Assembly: GCF_005954645.2 (NCBI RefSeq)
Contig: NZ_CP040695.2
Location: 1,798,001-1,862,000, forward strand
DNA length: 64,000 nt
DNA from: Nocardioides sp. S-1144
Lineage (GTDB): Bacteria > Actinomycetota > Actinomycetes > Propionibacteriales > Nocardioidaceae
Direction of reading: 5' to 3'
Made by a program: the position numbers and the translations under genes. This document shows, one piece after another, positions 15,673-23,835 of the stretch; the first letter of the stretch is position 1, and every line of letters begins with the position of its first letter. Below the pieces are notes generated by a model. The model did no database searches. It was not told where the DNA came from and saw only the letters and a list, made by a program, of their open reading frames with translations.

Positions 15673-15975
15673 GGTGGTCGTCGAGCGAGCGGCGCGGCTG
15701 AGGAACGAAGCCGCGACCCGCGTGTCGAGACGTCGTAAGTGATCTCGGGCAGCCAGGCGCCCGAGCTTGCGAGGGCCAGTCAGGTCGGTGGTCGTCGAGC
15801 AAGCGGCGCGGCTGAGGAACGAAGCCGCGACCCGCGTGTCGAGACGTCGCAAGTGATCTCGGGCAGCCAGGCGCCCGAGCTTGCGAGGGCCAGTCAGGTC
15901 GGTGGTCGTCGAGCAAGCGGCGCGGCTGAGGAACGAAGCCGTGACCCGCGTGTCGAGACGTCGTAGGTGGCCTCG
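15645..15975. repeat. Three tandem copies of a 114-bp intergenic repeat
   Basis: Units start at 15645, 15759 and 15873 (period exactly 114); the third diverges after about 100 bp. Copies differ at only a few sites, for example GTCGAGCGAGC versus GTCGAGCAAGC. Each carries a hairpin CGCGGCT-GAGGAACGA-AGCCGCG (last copy AGCCGTG) and the flanks GTGGTCGTCGAG and GTGTCGAGAC. The style resembles REP/MITE-type intergenic repeats of Nocardioidaceae. It encodes no plausible protein: the open frames across it merely repeat with the 38-codon period. Confidence 0.85.
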
Positions 15976-16011
15976 GGGACGCGAGCGAGGGGCGGGAGCA
16001 CGAGGCCGGGA

Positions 16012-16118
16012 GGTTTCGTCGGCGCTCGCTGGCGCTCGCTTGCTCAACCTCCGGTGGTGGTCGGCTCCGGTTTCGTCGGCGCTCGCTGGGGCTCGCTTGC
16101 TCAACCTCCGGTGGTGGT
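16012..16118. repeat. Two direct copies of a 57-bp repeat reaching into the ligase gene
   Basis: Copies begin at 16012 and 16069 (period 57, half of 114) and contain GGCGCTCGCTGGCGCTCGCT followed by TGCTCAACCTCCGGTGGTGG. The second copy contains the stop codon (16101-16103) and last few codons of the minus-strand AMP-ligase gene, so the repeat supplies that protein's C-terminal TTTGG. Confidence 0.85.
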
Positions 16119-17366
16119 TCGGCGGAGGTCCTGGAGGCGGACCTTGCCGGTGAGGGTGCGCGGGAGGGTGTCGAGGAAGGTCCAGGTCTTGGGTCGCTTG
16201 GGTGGGGCGAGGCGCTCGCGGGCGTAGGCGGCGAGCTCGGCCTCGGACGCCGTGCCGACGACGGCCGCGCAGACCCGCGCGCCCCAGTCGGGGTCGTCGA
16301 CGCCGTACACCGCGACGTCGTCGACGCCGGGGTGCTCGCCGAGGACGAGCTCGACCTCCAGCGGGTAGACGTTGACGCCGCCGGTGATGACGAGGTCCTC
16401 GCGGCGCCCGTCGAGGTAGAGGTAGCCGTCGTCGTCGAGCCGCCCGAGGTCACCCACGCTGAAGCGCGCCACCCCACCGTCGGTGCGCCAGGCCGCGGCG
16501 GTCCGGGCGTCGTCGCCGAAGTAGGAGAACCGCGCGTACGCCGGCACCGCGCACCAGATGGTGCCGTCCTCGTCGAGGCTGAGGGTGCGGCCAGGGCGGG
16601 CGCGACCGACGGTGCCGGGTCGCTCCAGCCACTCCTCGCTGCGGCAGGCGGTGAACTGGCCCTCGGTGGAGCCGTAGAACTCCCACGTCGAGCCGGCCGG
16701 GAACAGGGCGACGAGGCGGCGCTTCACCTCGGTCGGGCACGGCGCGCCGGCGTGCGCGACCAGCCGGAACGACGTCAGGTCGGGCACCCCGACGACGTCC
16801 CAGTGCGCGAACAGCCGCTGCAGGTGGGTCGGCACGCAGAACATCGTGGTCGGCCGGTCGCGCTCGATGGCGGCGGTCACCGCGGCCGGGTCGAAGGGAC
16901 CGGGGACGCTCAGCCGGCCGCCGGCAAGGATGGTGCCCATCGCGAACCGCAGCGGCGCCGAGTGGTAGAGCGGGCTGAGCACCAGGTTGACGTCGTCGGC
17001 GGCGAAGCCCCACAGGTCGCGCTCCTCGGCGACCAGGGCGGCGGCGTCCGCGTCGTCGAGCAGGCCGGACCACACGCCCTTGGGGACGCCGGTGGTGCCG
17101 CTGGTGCAGTGCATCGGCCGGGCCCGCGGGAGCCCGTGCCCCCGACCGGGGACGCCGCCGGCCGTGACCGCCGCGAGCTCGTCGACGGTGGTCACGACCA
17201 CCTCGGGGGCGAGCGGCGTCAGGATGCGGCACCGCTCGGTCTCGGTGAGCCGCGGGTCGAGGGGGATCGGGACGACGCCGCGGGCCAGCAGCGTCAGCAC
17301 GGCGTCGACGTAGGCGCGCGAGCCCGGCACGAGCAGCGCGACCCGGGATCCCTCGTCCAGCTCCAC
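16101..17366 (-). CDS. AMP-forming acyl/aryl-CoA synthetase-like ligase (ANL superfamily)
   Basis: 421 residues, shorter than the usual ~500 because the N-terminal subdomain is compact. ANL motifs are complete: P-loop 'MHCTSGTTGVPKGV' (about 86-99), 'WEFYGSTEG' (A5, ~230), 'GDLGRLDDDGYLYLDGRRED' (A7) with 'LVITGGVNVYPLEVE' (A8), and the catalytic Lys in 'PRTLTGKVRL' near the C-terminus. It should activate a carboxylate as an adenylate and probably pass it to CoA; the substrate is unknown. GTG 17366 sits six bases after TAGGGT. It follows the six-gene operon on the same strand by 27 nt, so it may add an acyl group for that pathway. The C-terminus lies in a 57-bp repeat. Confidence 0.88.
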   Translation of the reverse strand: MELDEGSRVALLVPGSRAYVDAVLTLLARGVVPIPLDPRLTETERCRILTPLAPEVVVTTVDELAAVTAGGVPGRGHGLPRARPMHCTSGTTGVPKGVWSGLLDDADAAALVAEERDLWGFAADDVNLVLSPLYHSAPLRFAMGTILAGGRLSVPGPFDPAAVTAAIERDRPTTMFCVPTHLQRLFAHWDVVGVPDLTSFRLVAHAGAPCPTEVKRRLVALFPAGSTWEFYGSTEGQFTACRSEEWLERPGTVGRARPGRTLSLDEDGTIWCAVPAYARFSYFGDDARTAAAWRTDGGVARFSVGDLGRLDDDGYLYLDGRREDLVITGGVNVYPLEVELVLGEHPGVDDVAVYGVDDPDWGARVCAAVVGTASEAELAAYARERLAPPKRPKTWTFLDTLPRTLTGKVRLQDLRRTTTGG

Positions 17367-17372
17367 GTCCCG

Positions 17373-17378
17373 ACCCTA
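17373..17378 (-). promoter_or_regulatory. -10 box TAGGGT, leaderless promoter of the ligase gene
   Basis: TAGGGT, 6-nt spacer, GTG at 17366, lying in the 26-nt gap after the operon's last gene. Confidence 0.55.
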
Positions 17379-17392
17379 GACGGCCACGGCCG

Positions 17393-18406
17393 TCAGATCG
17401 GGGTGCGCACCACGGCGCGCTGCCCCTCGAGCCGGGCCCCGAAGGACGACTTGAGCTCGCCCTTGCCCTTGCCCAGCACCAGCGTCGTGCTGGCCGCGGC
17501 GTAGGACAGCTCGACGATCCGGCGGGTGCAGTCGTAGTAGAGCCCGCGCCGGTCGGCGGCCCCCTCGTAGTCGGCGCCCCACGACAGCCACCGCGACACG
17601 CCGCGGTGCGTGGACATCAGCCCCACGGCCGACAGCACGCCGCGGTCGCGGTAGGCGACGGCCTGGAGGTCGTGGTCGGCCATCGCGACGTCGAGCCACG
17701 CGGCGGGGGCCGGGCGGTTCATCAGCGGGTGGCGGCGCGGGTTGTGCTTGCTGAAGTTGGCGTCGAGCAGCGGCGCGACCTCCTCGCCCTTGGCCACCTC
17801 GGCGAGCGGGCCCTGGGTGACGTCGAGGTCGACGTCCTCGGCGAGCCGACGTCGGAGCCGGCGCAGGTCCTGGCGCCGGGAGCGGCCCAGCGACTGCAGC
17901 CAGGCCTCGGCGTCGGCCCGGTCGAGGTCGACGACGCCGAGCGGCAGCGTCGTCTGCTGCACGAGCCGGCGTCCGGGGAGCCCCGACGCCACGTCGTCGT
18001 CACCGACCTGGCGCCACAGCAACGCCGGCATCCGCGGGCCGAGCCGACGCCGGAGGGCGCCGACCAGCAGCGGGAGGGCGCCGCGGTGGCCGGGCTCGCT
18101 CCAGTACGACGGCTCCGAGCCGGAGTGCGGGTGGTGCACGTGGCCGATGCCGCCGGCGAGGAGGACCCGCTCGAGGAGGATCCCGGCGACCAGGGCGTCA
18201 CCGGCGGGTCCGGACCGGGTCGCGACGGCGAGCCAGACCCGGTTGCGGGTCTCCTCCTCCATCGCCGACAGCGCCTCGACCCGCCACAGCGGCCCGCGGG
18301 ACGTCGCCAGGTGGGCCGCCAGGACGGCGTCGCCGCGCAACCCGGCCAGGTCGACGACGCGGACGTCGTACGGGACGTCGTCCGGGCCGGCGTCGGAGTC
18401 GCTCAC
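17393..18406 (-). CDS. FemAB/CelD-like GNAT-fold acyl- or aminoacyltransferase B (operon gene 6)
   Basis: 337 residues. The core shows the pattern of the Acetyltransf_6/CelD group: 'WLQSLGRSRRQDLRRLRRRL' near 170-190, 'NFSKHNPRRHPLMNR', and a C-terminal GNAT half with 'GLYYDCTRRIVELSYAAAST' and 'LVLGKGKGELKSSFGARLE'. Related proteins transfer amino-acid or acyl groups to peptidoglycan, lipids or exopolysaccharide. It shares this architecture, though little sequence, with the first operon gene. GTG 18406 overlaps the upstream stop (GTGA), so it is coupled. The substrate is unknown. Confidence 0.72.
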   Translation of the reverse strand: MSDSDAGPDDVPYDVRVVDLAGLRGDAVLAAHLATSRGPLWRVEALSAMEEETRNRVWLAVATRSGPAGDALVAGILLERVLLAGGIGHVHHPHSGSEPSYWSEPGHRGALPLLVGALRRRLGPRMPALLWRQVGDDDVASGLPGRRLVQQTTLPLGVVDLDRADAEAWLQSLGRSRRQDLRRLRRRLAEDVDLDVTQGPLAEVAKGEEVAPLLDANFSKHNPRRHPLMNRPAPAAWLDVAMADHDLQAVAYRDRGVLSAVGLMSTHRGVSRWLSWGADYEGAADRRGLYYDCTRRIVELSYAAASTTLVLGKGKGELKSSFGARLEGQRAVVRTPI

Positions 18407-19062
18407 GAGGGCACCGCGGTGGGGGCCCGGTCGTCCGCGGCGTCGTCGGTGCCGGCGCCGGGCCTGGACCGGCGGCCCGGGATCGGCGCGAAGATCACGA
18501 CGGCGGCGAGGACGAAGTGCGCGGCGATGAAGGCGAACGCCTCGTTCTGGCTGGCGACGTGGCCGCCGAGGCGGACGGTGATGTGCTCGGCCCACTCCCA
18601 CCGGTCGGGGATGTCGTTGCCGCGCCAGACCTGGAACATCAGGTCCTCGATGCCCGACAGCATGACCAGCAGCGCGGCGTACGACGCGCGGCGCACGGTC
18701 GCACCGGTGGCGCCGCCGAGCCGCAGCGCGAAGACCAGCCCCAGGATCACGAACGGCACCAGCATCCGCATGATGCTGTAGAAGCGGTCGAAGTCCTCGT
18801 CGACGAACGCCCCGAACATGAGCGGGGCGAAGCCGCCCATCACGGCGAGGAAGACCGCGGAGACCATCAACGGCGCCATCCAGCGCGCGCCGGCCCAGGC
18901 CCGAGGGACCCGGGCGACGGCCTCCGTGGCCAGCACGAACGGCACCAGCGCGAACAGCAGCGACACCAGCGTCTCGACGTCGTTGGCCACCCAGTGGTGC
19001 ACCGCCCAGGCCGTGACGGCTGCCGCCGCACCGAACCCGAGGGTTGCGATTCCCTGCTTCAT
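18403..19062 (-). CDS. Uncharacterised six-helix membrane protein (operon gene 5)
   Basis: 219 residues with about six hydrophobic helices: N-terminal 'GIATLGFGAAAAVTAWAVHH', further ones near 30-50, 60-85, 95-115, 125-145 and 175-195, then a cytoplasmic Arg/Asp-rich tail. Possibly functional polar residues lie between helices 5 and 6: 'SGIEDLMFQVWRGNDIP' and 'WAEHITVRLGGHVASQNEAF'. I do not recognise the family. ATG 19062 overlaps the ATP-grasp stop (ATGA) and its own TGA overlaps the next GTG, so it is firmly part of the operon. It could be a membrane enzyme or a scaffold. Confidence 0.75.
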   Translation of the reverse strand: MKQGIATLGFGAAAAVTAWAVHHWVANDVETLVSLLFALVPFVLATEAVARVPRAWAGARWMAPLMVSAVFLAVMGGFAPLMFGAFVDEDFDRFYSIMRMLVPFVILGLVFALRLGGATGATVRRASYAALLVMLSGIEDLMFQVWRGNDIPDRWEWAEHITVRLGGHVASQNEAFAFIAAHFVLAAVVIFAPIPGRRSRPGAGTDDAADDRAPTAVPS

Positions 19063-20324
19063 CCCGCCATCAGCTCCTTGGTCATGTCTTCGCCGGCGCC
19101 GTCGCCGGCGTCAGTGGTGATGTCGAACGTGAGCCCCCCGACCGCGTCGAGGGCCCGCTGGCGGGCCTCGCACACGGTGGGTGCGGTGGTGAGCACGTAG
19201 CCGAGCTGGTCGGCCAGGCAGGCGCCGCCCTCGACGCGGTCGCCCTGCTGGGCCCCGATCCGGACCCGCTCGACGCCGGGCAGCATCGCGGCCGGCCCGG
19301 CGCCACGGACGCCGGCGACGGTGCCGACGGCGTCGGGCAGGATGATCCGCCCGACCGCCGCGCTCGGACGGCGGCGCCGGCCGAGGTCGAAGGGCAGGCC
19401 CACGGCCGCGCGCACCGCGTTCTCGACCGTGTGGACGCCGTGGGTGAGCCGGACCAGCTCGCCGAGCGGGTCGCCGCCCACCCGGGCGCCGATCTCGACG
19501 ATCCGGACGGTGTCGTCGGCGCCGAGCACGAGGTCGAGCATCATCGGTCCGCGCCGGTAGTCGAGCGCCCGGCAGAGGGCGTCGACGAGGTCGTGGACCT
19601 GGTCGACGACGTGGCCGGGCAGCTCCCCGGACATCGCGTGCTCGGTGGTGATGGCCCGGGGTGCCCGCGTGATGGTCCGGGCGCTCAGGCCGAGGAAGGC
19701 GGCCCGCGAGTCCTCGACGATGCACTCGGCGCTGAGGTGCTGGCCGAGCATCTCCTCCTCGACGATGACCCGCCCGGAGTAGGAGAACGCCGCGGCCTCG
19801 GCGATCGCGGCCGTCAGGTCGTCGCCCTCGCGGCAGCGGGACACGCCGCGGCTGCTCTGCGCGTCGGCGGGCTTGACCACGACGGGCAGGCCGAGTCGCT
19901 CGGTCTCGCGGAGCAGCGGGGGGCCGGGGACGCCGGTGGCCCACCGGCACGTCGGCAGGCCGAGGTCGTCGCAGACCTGGCGCAGGTAGGTCTTGTCGTG
20001 CGAGGCCCGCACCGTCGCCGCCGACAGGCCGCAGGGGAGACCCAGCCGCCGCGAGAGCCGGCGCTGGGCGTCGAGGGCGACGTCCGAGGCGGGGGCGACG
20101 ACGCCCCGCAGGTCGTCGCGGCCCAGGAGCGCCTCGTGGACGGCGTCCACGTCGCGGGTGCTGATGATCAGCCGCTCGTCGGCCAGGCCGAGGGCCGGGG
20201 CGTCGGGCCGCACGTCGACGGCGATGGTGCGCAGCCCCATCCGCTGGGCGGCCCGGTAGGTCTCGAAGACCCCGATCGCGGCTCCGAGGACGACGACGCT
20301 GCCGCGGCTGCGGCGCCGCTTCAC
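19059..20324 (-). CDS. ATP-grasp carboxylate-amine ligase (operon gene 4)
   Basis: 421 residues. A preATP-grasp Rossmann domain (residues ~10-110, starting VVVLGAAIGVFETYRAAQRM) is followed by an ATP-grasp core with 'PVVVKPADAQSSRGVSRC' (ATP-binding Lys), 'VIVEEEMLGQHLSAECIVED' and the metal-binding 'VRIVEIGARVGGDPLGELVR'. The Lys, Glu and Arg/Asn-type positions look intact. This subfamily (BacD/L-amino-acid ligase and carbamoyl-phosphate-synthase-like) joins a carboxylate to an amine through an acyl-phosphate. GTG 20324 overlaps the upstream stop (GTGA). In this operon it probably makes an amide or dipeptide building block; that is inferred. Confidence 0.85.
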   Translation of the reverse strand: MKRRRSRGSVVVLGAAIGVFETYRAAQRMGLRTIAVDVRPDAPALGLADERLIISTRDVDAVHEALLGRDDLRGVVAPASDVALDAQRRLSRRLGLPCGLSAATVRASHDKTYLRQVCDDLGLPTCRWATGVPGPPLLRETERLGLPVVVKPADAQSSRGVSRCREGDDLTAAIAEAAAFSYSGRVIVEEEMLGQHLSAECIVEDSRAAFLGLSARTITRAPRAITTEHAMSGELPGHVVDQVHDLVDALCRALDYRRGPMMLDLVLGADDTVRIVEIGARVGGDPLGELVRLTHGVHTVENAVRAAVGLPFDLGRRRRPSAAVGRIILPDAVGTVAGVRGAGPAAMLPGVERVRIGAQQGDRVEGGACLADQLGYVLTTAPTVCEARQRALDAVGGLTFDITTDAGDGAGEDMTKELMAG

Positions 20325-21358
20325 GACGCCACCTCGACCGGAGCGACGGGCCCGACCGGCCCGACCGCGCCGACCGCGCCGAGCGGACCGACCGGACGCC
20401 CGGTCGCCACGGAGCCGAAGGTGTCGGCCGGCAGCACCGGCACCGACGCCTCGCGCACGTAGAACATCCGTGGTCGTGGCTGCCCGGCCGCCAGCACCCC
20501 CAGGCAGCGGACCTCGACGGCGATCACGAACAGCGCGATCCCGACCAGCACCACGATGCCGCCCTCCATCACCGGGGCCGGCAGCGCACGGGTCATGTGC
20601 AGCACGCCGAGCGCGACCGACACCACCGCGGCCCAGATCGCGGTGAGGATCGCGAACTGCGCGGGGCGGCGGGAGAAGGCGAACCACAGGTCGAGCGCGT
20701 GCCCGGCGAGGTGGAGGAACCGGACCCGGGCCGGCCCGTCGGTGCGCGCGCGGTGGGCGATCGGGACCGTGGTGTGGCGGTCGGTGAGCTTCGGCAGGGT
20801 GGCCAGGAAGTACGGGCTGCCCAGGCGCAGGTCGACCACGGCGCGCGCGAGCTCGGTGCGGACCAGCCGGAAGCAGGTCGCGTGTCGCGGCAGCTCGATG
20901 CCCAGGACGCCGCGGGCGACGAGCTGGTTGACCGTCGAGCCGATCCGCCGCACCAGCGGGTCGTGGCGCTGCACCCGGACGCCGAAGACGGCGTCCATCC
21001 CGTCGGAGGCCTCGATCAGCCGCCGGATCTCGCTCGGCGGGAACTGGCCGTCGGCGTCGACGTGCACCAGCCAGGGCTTGCTGGCGTAGAGGTACCCGGC
21101 GGAGAACGCCGCCTCCACCCCGAAGTTCCGGGTGAACGAGAGGTACTGCACCCGGGGGTCGGCCGCCGCGCGCCGCCGCAGCACGTCGAGCGTGCCGTCG
21201 CGGCTGCCGTCGTCGACGCAGACCACCTCGACGTCGAGGCGGGGCTCGCGGTCGAGCTCGTCGAGGAGCTCGTCGAGCACGTCGTCGAGGCCGCCCGCCT
21301 CGTTGTAGCAGGGCATCACCACGCTGAGACCCGTCGCGCAGGGGTCGTCTTCCCTCAT
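20321..21358 (-). CDS. GtrB/DPM-like family 2 glycosyltransferase with two C-terminal TM helices (operon gene 3)
   Basis: 345 residues. The GT2 domain starts 'LSVVMPCYNEAGGLDDVLDE', has 'VCVDDGSRDGT', 'RNFGVEAAFSAGYLYA', the DXD-like 'LVHVDADGQFPPSEI' and the acceptor-side 'CFRLVRTELARAV'. Two membrane helices follow (about 235-260 and 272-298). This layout is that of polyprenyl-phosphate glycosyltransferases (GtrB, dolichol-phosphate-mannose synthase type), which load a sugar on undecaprenyl phosphate at the inner membrane face. ATG 21358 overlaps the flippase stop and has GGGGAG six bases before it. The last ~25 residues are a Gly-Pro-Val-Ala repeat tail encoded by 9-bp repeats. Confidence 0.88.
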   Translation of the reverse strand: MREDDPCATGLSVVMPCYNEAGGLDDVLDELLDELDREPRLDVEVVCVDDGSRDGTLDVLRRRAAADPRVQYLSFTRNFGVEAAFSAGYLYASKPWLVHVDADGQFPPSEIRRLIEASDGMDAVFGVRVQRHDPLVRRIGSTVNQLVARGVLGIELPRHATCFRLVRTELARAVVDLRLGSPYFLATLPKLTDRHTTVPIAHRARTDGPARVRFLHLAGHALDLWFAFSRRPAQFAILTAIWAAVVSVALGVLHMTRALPAPVMEGGIVVLVGIALFVIAVEVRCLGVLAAGQPRPRMFYVREASVPVLPADTFGSVATGRPVGPLGAVGAVGPVGPVAPVEVAS

Positions 21359-22611
21359 GTCCATCTCCCCGAGATCGGCTGTGGAACACGGCGCCCGGAT
21401 GCGCGCCGAAGCAGGAGTCGCAACGCCGTGGCGTTGCAGAGCTGGGCGGCCACCAGGGCGCCCATGGCGGCGAGCGCACCACCGCGCGCGGTGCACGCCA
21501 GCAGCACCACCGACGCCGCGAGCAGGCCGCAGGCGGAGGCGCCGACGTTGCCGGGCAGCCACCGGCTGCGGGAGTTCTCGACCAGGTTGGCCGCGACCGT
21601 GCGCTGGGTGAAGACGACCACCTCGCCGAGGGTCAGCAGCGCCAGCGTCGCCCACCAGGGCGCCCCGAGCAGGTGGGCGCCGACGGCGAGCGCCGCGGTG
21701 CCGGCGCCGGCGGTGGTCGCCCGCGCGAGGATGCGCCGGGCGGCGTCCTCCCCGGCGGCGGCGCCGGAGCCGCGCAGGCGCAGGGAGACGTCGGGCTGGT
21801 GCAGGCGGACGACGACGGTGGTGGTCGCGCCGAACACGCTGGCGACGGTGACGGCGACGTAGTAGCGGACCGCCTCCTGCTCGGGGGCGAGGGCGGCCAC
21901 GGCCCAGAAGCCGGCGCTGACGCTGACGATCGAGAGCACCTCCGGCAGCCCGAGCAGGAGCAGCGAGCGACGCAGCGGTCCGACGGCGGCCCGGCGGCCG
22001 ACCCCGCGGAAGGTCTCCCGCGGCACGGCGGCGAGCCCGGCGGCGGCGACGGCGAGCAGGAGGACCAGGCAGGTGACGACCCAGGCGACCGGGCGCAGGT
22101 CGAGCGCGACGGTCACCCCCGTCGCCGTCAGGAGCGCCAGGGCCCCGGACGCGAACAGCAGCGCGTCGGCACCGGGGCGGTGCGCCAGCCGGTGCAGCGC
22201 GGCGACGACCTGGTAGGCGGCGCCGGTCAGCCCCCAGCACAGCCCCCACAGCAGCAGGGTCGGCCCGGCGCCGGTGAGGGTCGAGAGGGTCGCCGCGCCC
22301 AGGGCGCACCCGAGCGGGACGAGGACCGTCGCCACCGTGCGGCGCGAGACCTGGCCGGCCAGCCGCGGCAGCCGCGGCACCTGCTTGAGCAGCGTCTTCT
22401 CGGCGGTGGCGAACAGGATCGCCAGCCAGCCGAAGCCGCCGATGACGGCGACCGTGCGCCCGAGCTCGTCGGCGGTCCAGGTGGTGGCGAGCAGGAGCGG
22501 GGCGACCATCCAGAGCGCGCGGAAGCCGGCCCGCCCGGCGAGCACGACACCGGTCGAGACCCACGACGGCGCGTAGGGCACCGACGTCGTCGGTGCGGCA
22601 GCGATGCTCAT
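21355..22611 (-). CDS. Polysaccharide flippase-like membrane protein (operon gene 2)
   Basis: 418 residues, roughly 12 membrane helices, with the general pattern of MOP-superfamily flippases: an early helix pair, then 'TLLKQVPRLPRLAGQVSRRT' in the first loop and a late segment 'VFTQRTVAANLVENSRSRWL'. Similarity to Wzx is by pattern only and an O-antigen-type signature is weak. ATG 22611 is 7 nt after the previous gene's stop; its own TGA overlaps the GT2 ATG. In context it would export the polyprenyl-linked product of the GT2. Confidence 0.75.
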   Translation of the reverse strand: MSIAAAPTTSVPYAPSWVSTGVVLAGRAGFRALWMVAPLLLATTWTADELGRTVAVIGGFGWLAILFATAEKTLLKQVPRLPRLAGQVSRRTVATVLVPLGCALGAATLSTLTGAGPTLLLWGLCWGLTGAAYQVVAALHRLAHRPGADALLFASGALALLTATGVTVALDLRPVAWVVTCLVLLLAVAAAGLAAVPRETFRGVGRRAAVGPLRRSLLLLGLPEVLSIVSVSAGFWAVAALAPEQEAVRYYVAVTVASVFGATTTVVVRLHQPDVSLRLRGSGAAAGEDAARRILARATTAGAGTAALAVGAHLLGAPWWATLALLTLGEVVVFTQRTVAANLVENSRSRWLPGNVGASACGLLAASVVLLACTARGGALAAMGALVAAQLCNATALRLLLRRASGRRVPQPISGRWT

Positions 22612-22618
22612 GCGAGCC

Positions 22619-23665
22619 TCAGCCCAGGAACGGGCGGGGGACACCCACGAACGAGAGCGGCGTGACGTCGAAGCCGACGCTCACCTTGTCGTCGACGAAG
22701 CCGCGCCCCGAGGACAGGGTCTCGGCCCCGGAGTCGATGGCGTGGCGGGCGTAGCGCAGGAAGTGGTCGAAGTACAGGTGCGGGACGCCGCCGTCGCGGG
22801 GGTGGACCATCGCCCAGTAGGAGCCCCACGGGTGCCGCGGGTGCTCGAGCAGGGTGCCGACGGCCACCAGCCGCTCGCCTTGGTGGTAGGTGATCGTGCG
22901 GACGTCGTCGCGGGCCATCAGCGCGGCGAAGTAGGCGGCCGGCATGTGCGGGCGGGGGTCGACCCGGAGTGGGGCGTTCCGCTCGATCATGGCGACGAGG
23001 AGGTCGGCGACGGCCTGCGGGTCGACGTCGGTGCGGGCGTTGCCGAACTCGACCCGCACCTGCGACTCGATCATCGGCCCGAGCCTGCGCAGCGACTTGC
23101 GACGCTTCTTGCTGAGCCCGGCGAACCACTCCTCGAAGGTCGCGGGCAGCGGCATCACGGTGCCCTGGCCCTGGGCCTGGGAGACGACGGCGCCGCGGCG
23201 GCGCAGGTCGGGCAGGTCGTCGTCGGTGACGTTGCGGTAGGCGATCCCGGCCAGCCGGGTCCGGCCCAGGGCGCGCACCACCCCGCGCTCGAAGGCCCGC
23301 ACCACGTCGGCCCGCTGGGGGCGGGTCAGCCCGCTGCGGAAGGCCCAGGAGGCCTCGTGGCCCTGGCCGGGCATCCGCATGTCGACGAGCACCGGTTCGA
23401 GGCGGGACGGCGCCGCGTGCGGACGCACGCCGCGGTAGCTGCCGACGAAGGCGCCGACGATCGTGTCGCCGTGGCGGACGGCGGCGGTGAAGGTCGGGCA
23501 CCACGGGGTCGGGGACAGCGCACTCAGCTGCAGCAGGTCGTGGTCCCAGAGGGCGACCAGGCCCTCGTCGCGCACGAGCTCGGCCCACCCCGGCTGGTCC
23601 TCGCCCGAGCCGGCGAGGGTGACGCGGGTCGTGAGGGCGTGCGTGGATCCAGGCACCAGCAGCAT
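22619..23665 (-). CDS. FemAB/DUF482-like GNAT-fold acyl- or aminoacyltransferase A (operon gene 1)
   Basis: 348 residues. Middle: 'ATFEEWFAGLSKKRRKSLRR' (about 170-190), the basic helix shared by CelD/Acetyltransf_6 and peptidogalycan (DUF482-like) proteins. C-terminal GNAT half: 'WGSYWAMVHP', 'LYFDHFLRYARHAIDSGAET' and 'SSGRGFVDDKVSVGFDVTPL', where '..DDKVxxGFDVxP' resembles the DUF482 end motif. FemAB-type enzymes use aminoacyl-tRNA and GNAT relatives use acyl-CoA; sequence does not decide. ATG 23665 has GGGGAG eight bases upstream. First gene of the operon, with a good sigma-70-type promoter about 85 nt upstream. Confidence 0.75.
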   Translation of the reverse strand: MLLVPGSTHALTTRVTLAGSGEDQPGWAELVRDEGLVALWDHDLLQLSALSPTPWCPTFTAAVRHGDTIVGAFVGSYRGVRPHAAPSRLEPVLVDMRMPGQGHEASWAFRSGLTRPQRADVVRAFERGVVRALGRTRLAGIAYRNVTDDDLPDLRRRGAVVSQAQGQGTVMPLPATFEEWFAGLSKKRRKSLRRLGPMIESQVRVEFGNARTDVDPQAVADLLVAMIERNAPLRVDPRPHMPAAYFAALMARDDVRTITYHQGERLVAVGTLLEHPRHPWGSYWAMVHPRDGGVPHLYFDHFLRYARHAIDSGAETLSSGRGFVDDKVSVGFDVTPLSFVGVPRPFLG

Positions 23666-23746
23666 TGTGTGAGCTCCCCGAGAGTGGCGCGCAGGGTCGG
23701 AGCACAGACCGAACGCGATCGAACCGCCACGAGTGTGACCTGGAAC

Positions 23747-23774
23747 ACCCTACGTACGGACGGTCAAACGTCAA
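23747..23774 (-). promoter_or_regulatory. Sigma-70-type promoter of the six-gene operon
   Basis: On the minus strand TTGACG (23774-23769), 16-nt spacer, TAGGGT (23752-23747). The predicted start near 23740 leaves a leader of about 75 nt. This is one of the few complete -35/-10 pairs in the window. Confidence 0.65.
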
Positions 23775-23835
23775 TCCTTTCGTGGTGGGCGACTTCCGCC
23801 GCAACTCCTCCGGGGCCGGTGCGGGCCGGCCGGCG

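Noticed and set aside
15739..15966. Small ORFs inside the 114-bp repeats
   Set aside because: They only translate the repeat twice with a 38-residue period; no ribosome site.
15645..16118. Possible CRISPR array
   Set aside because: The units are 114 and 57 bp with no variable spacers between short conserved repeats and no cas genes nearby.
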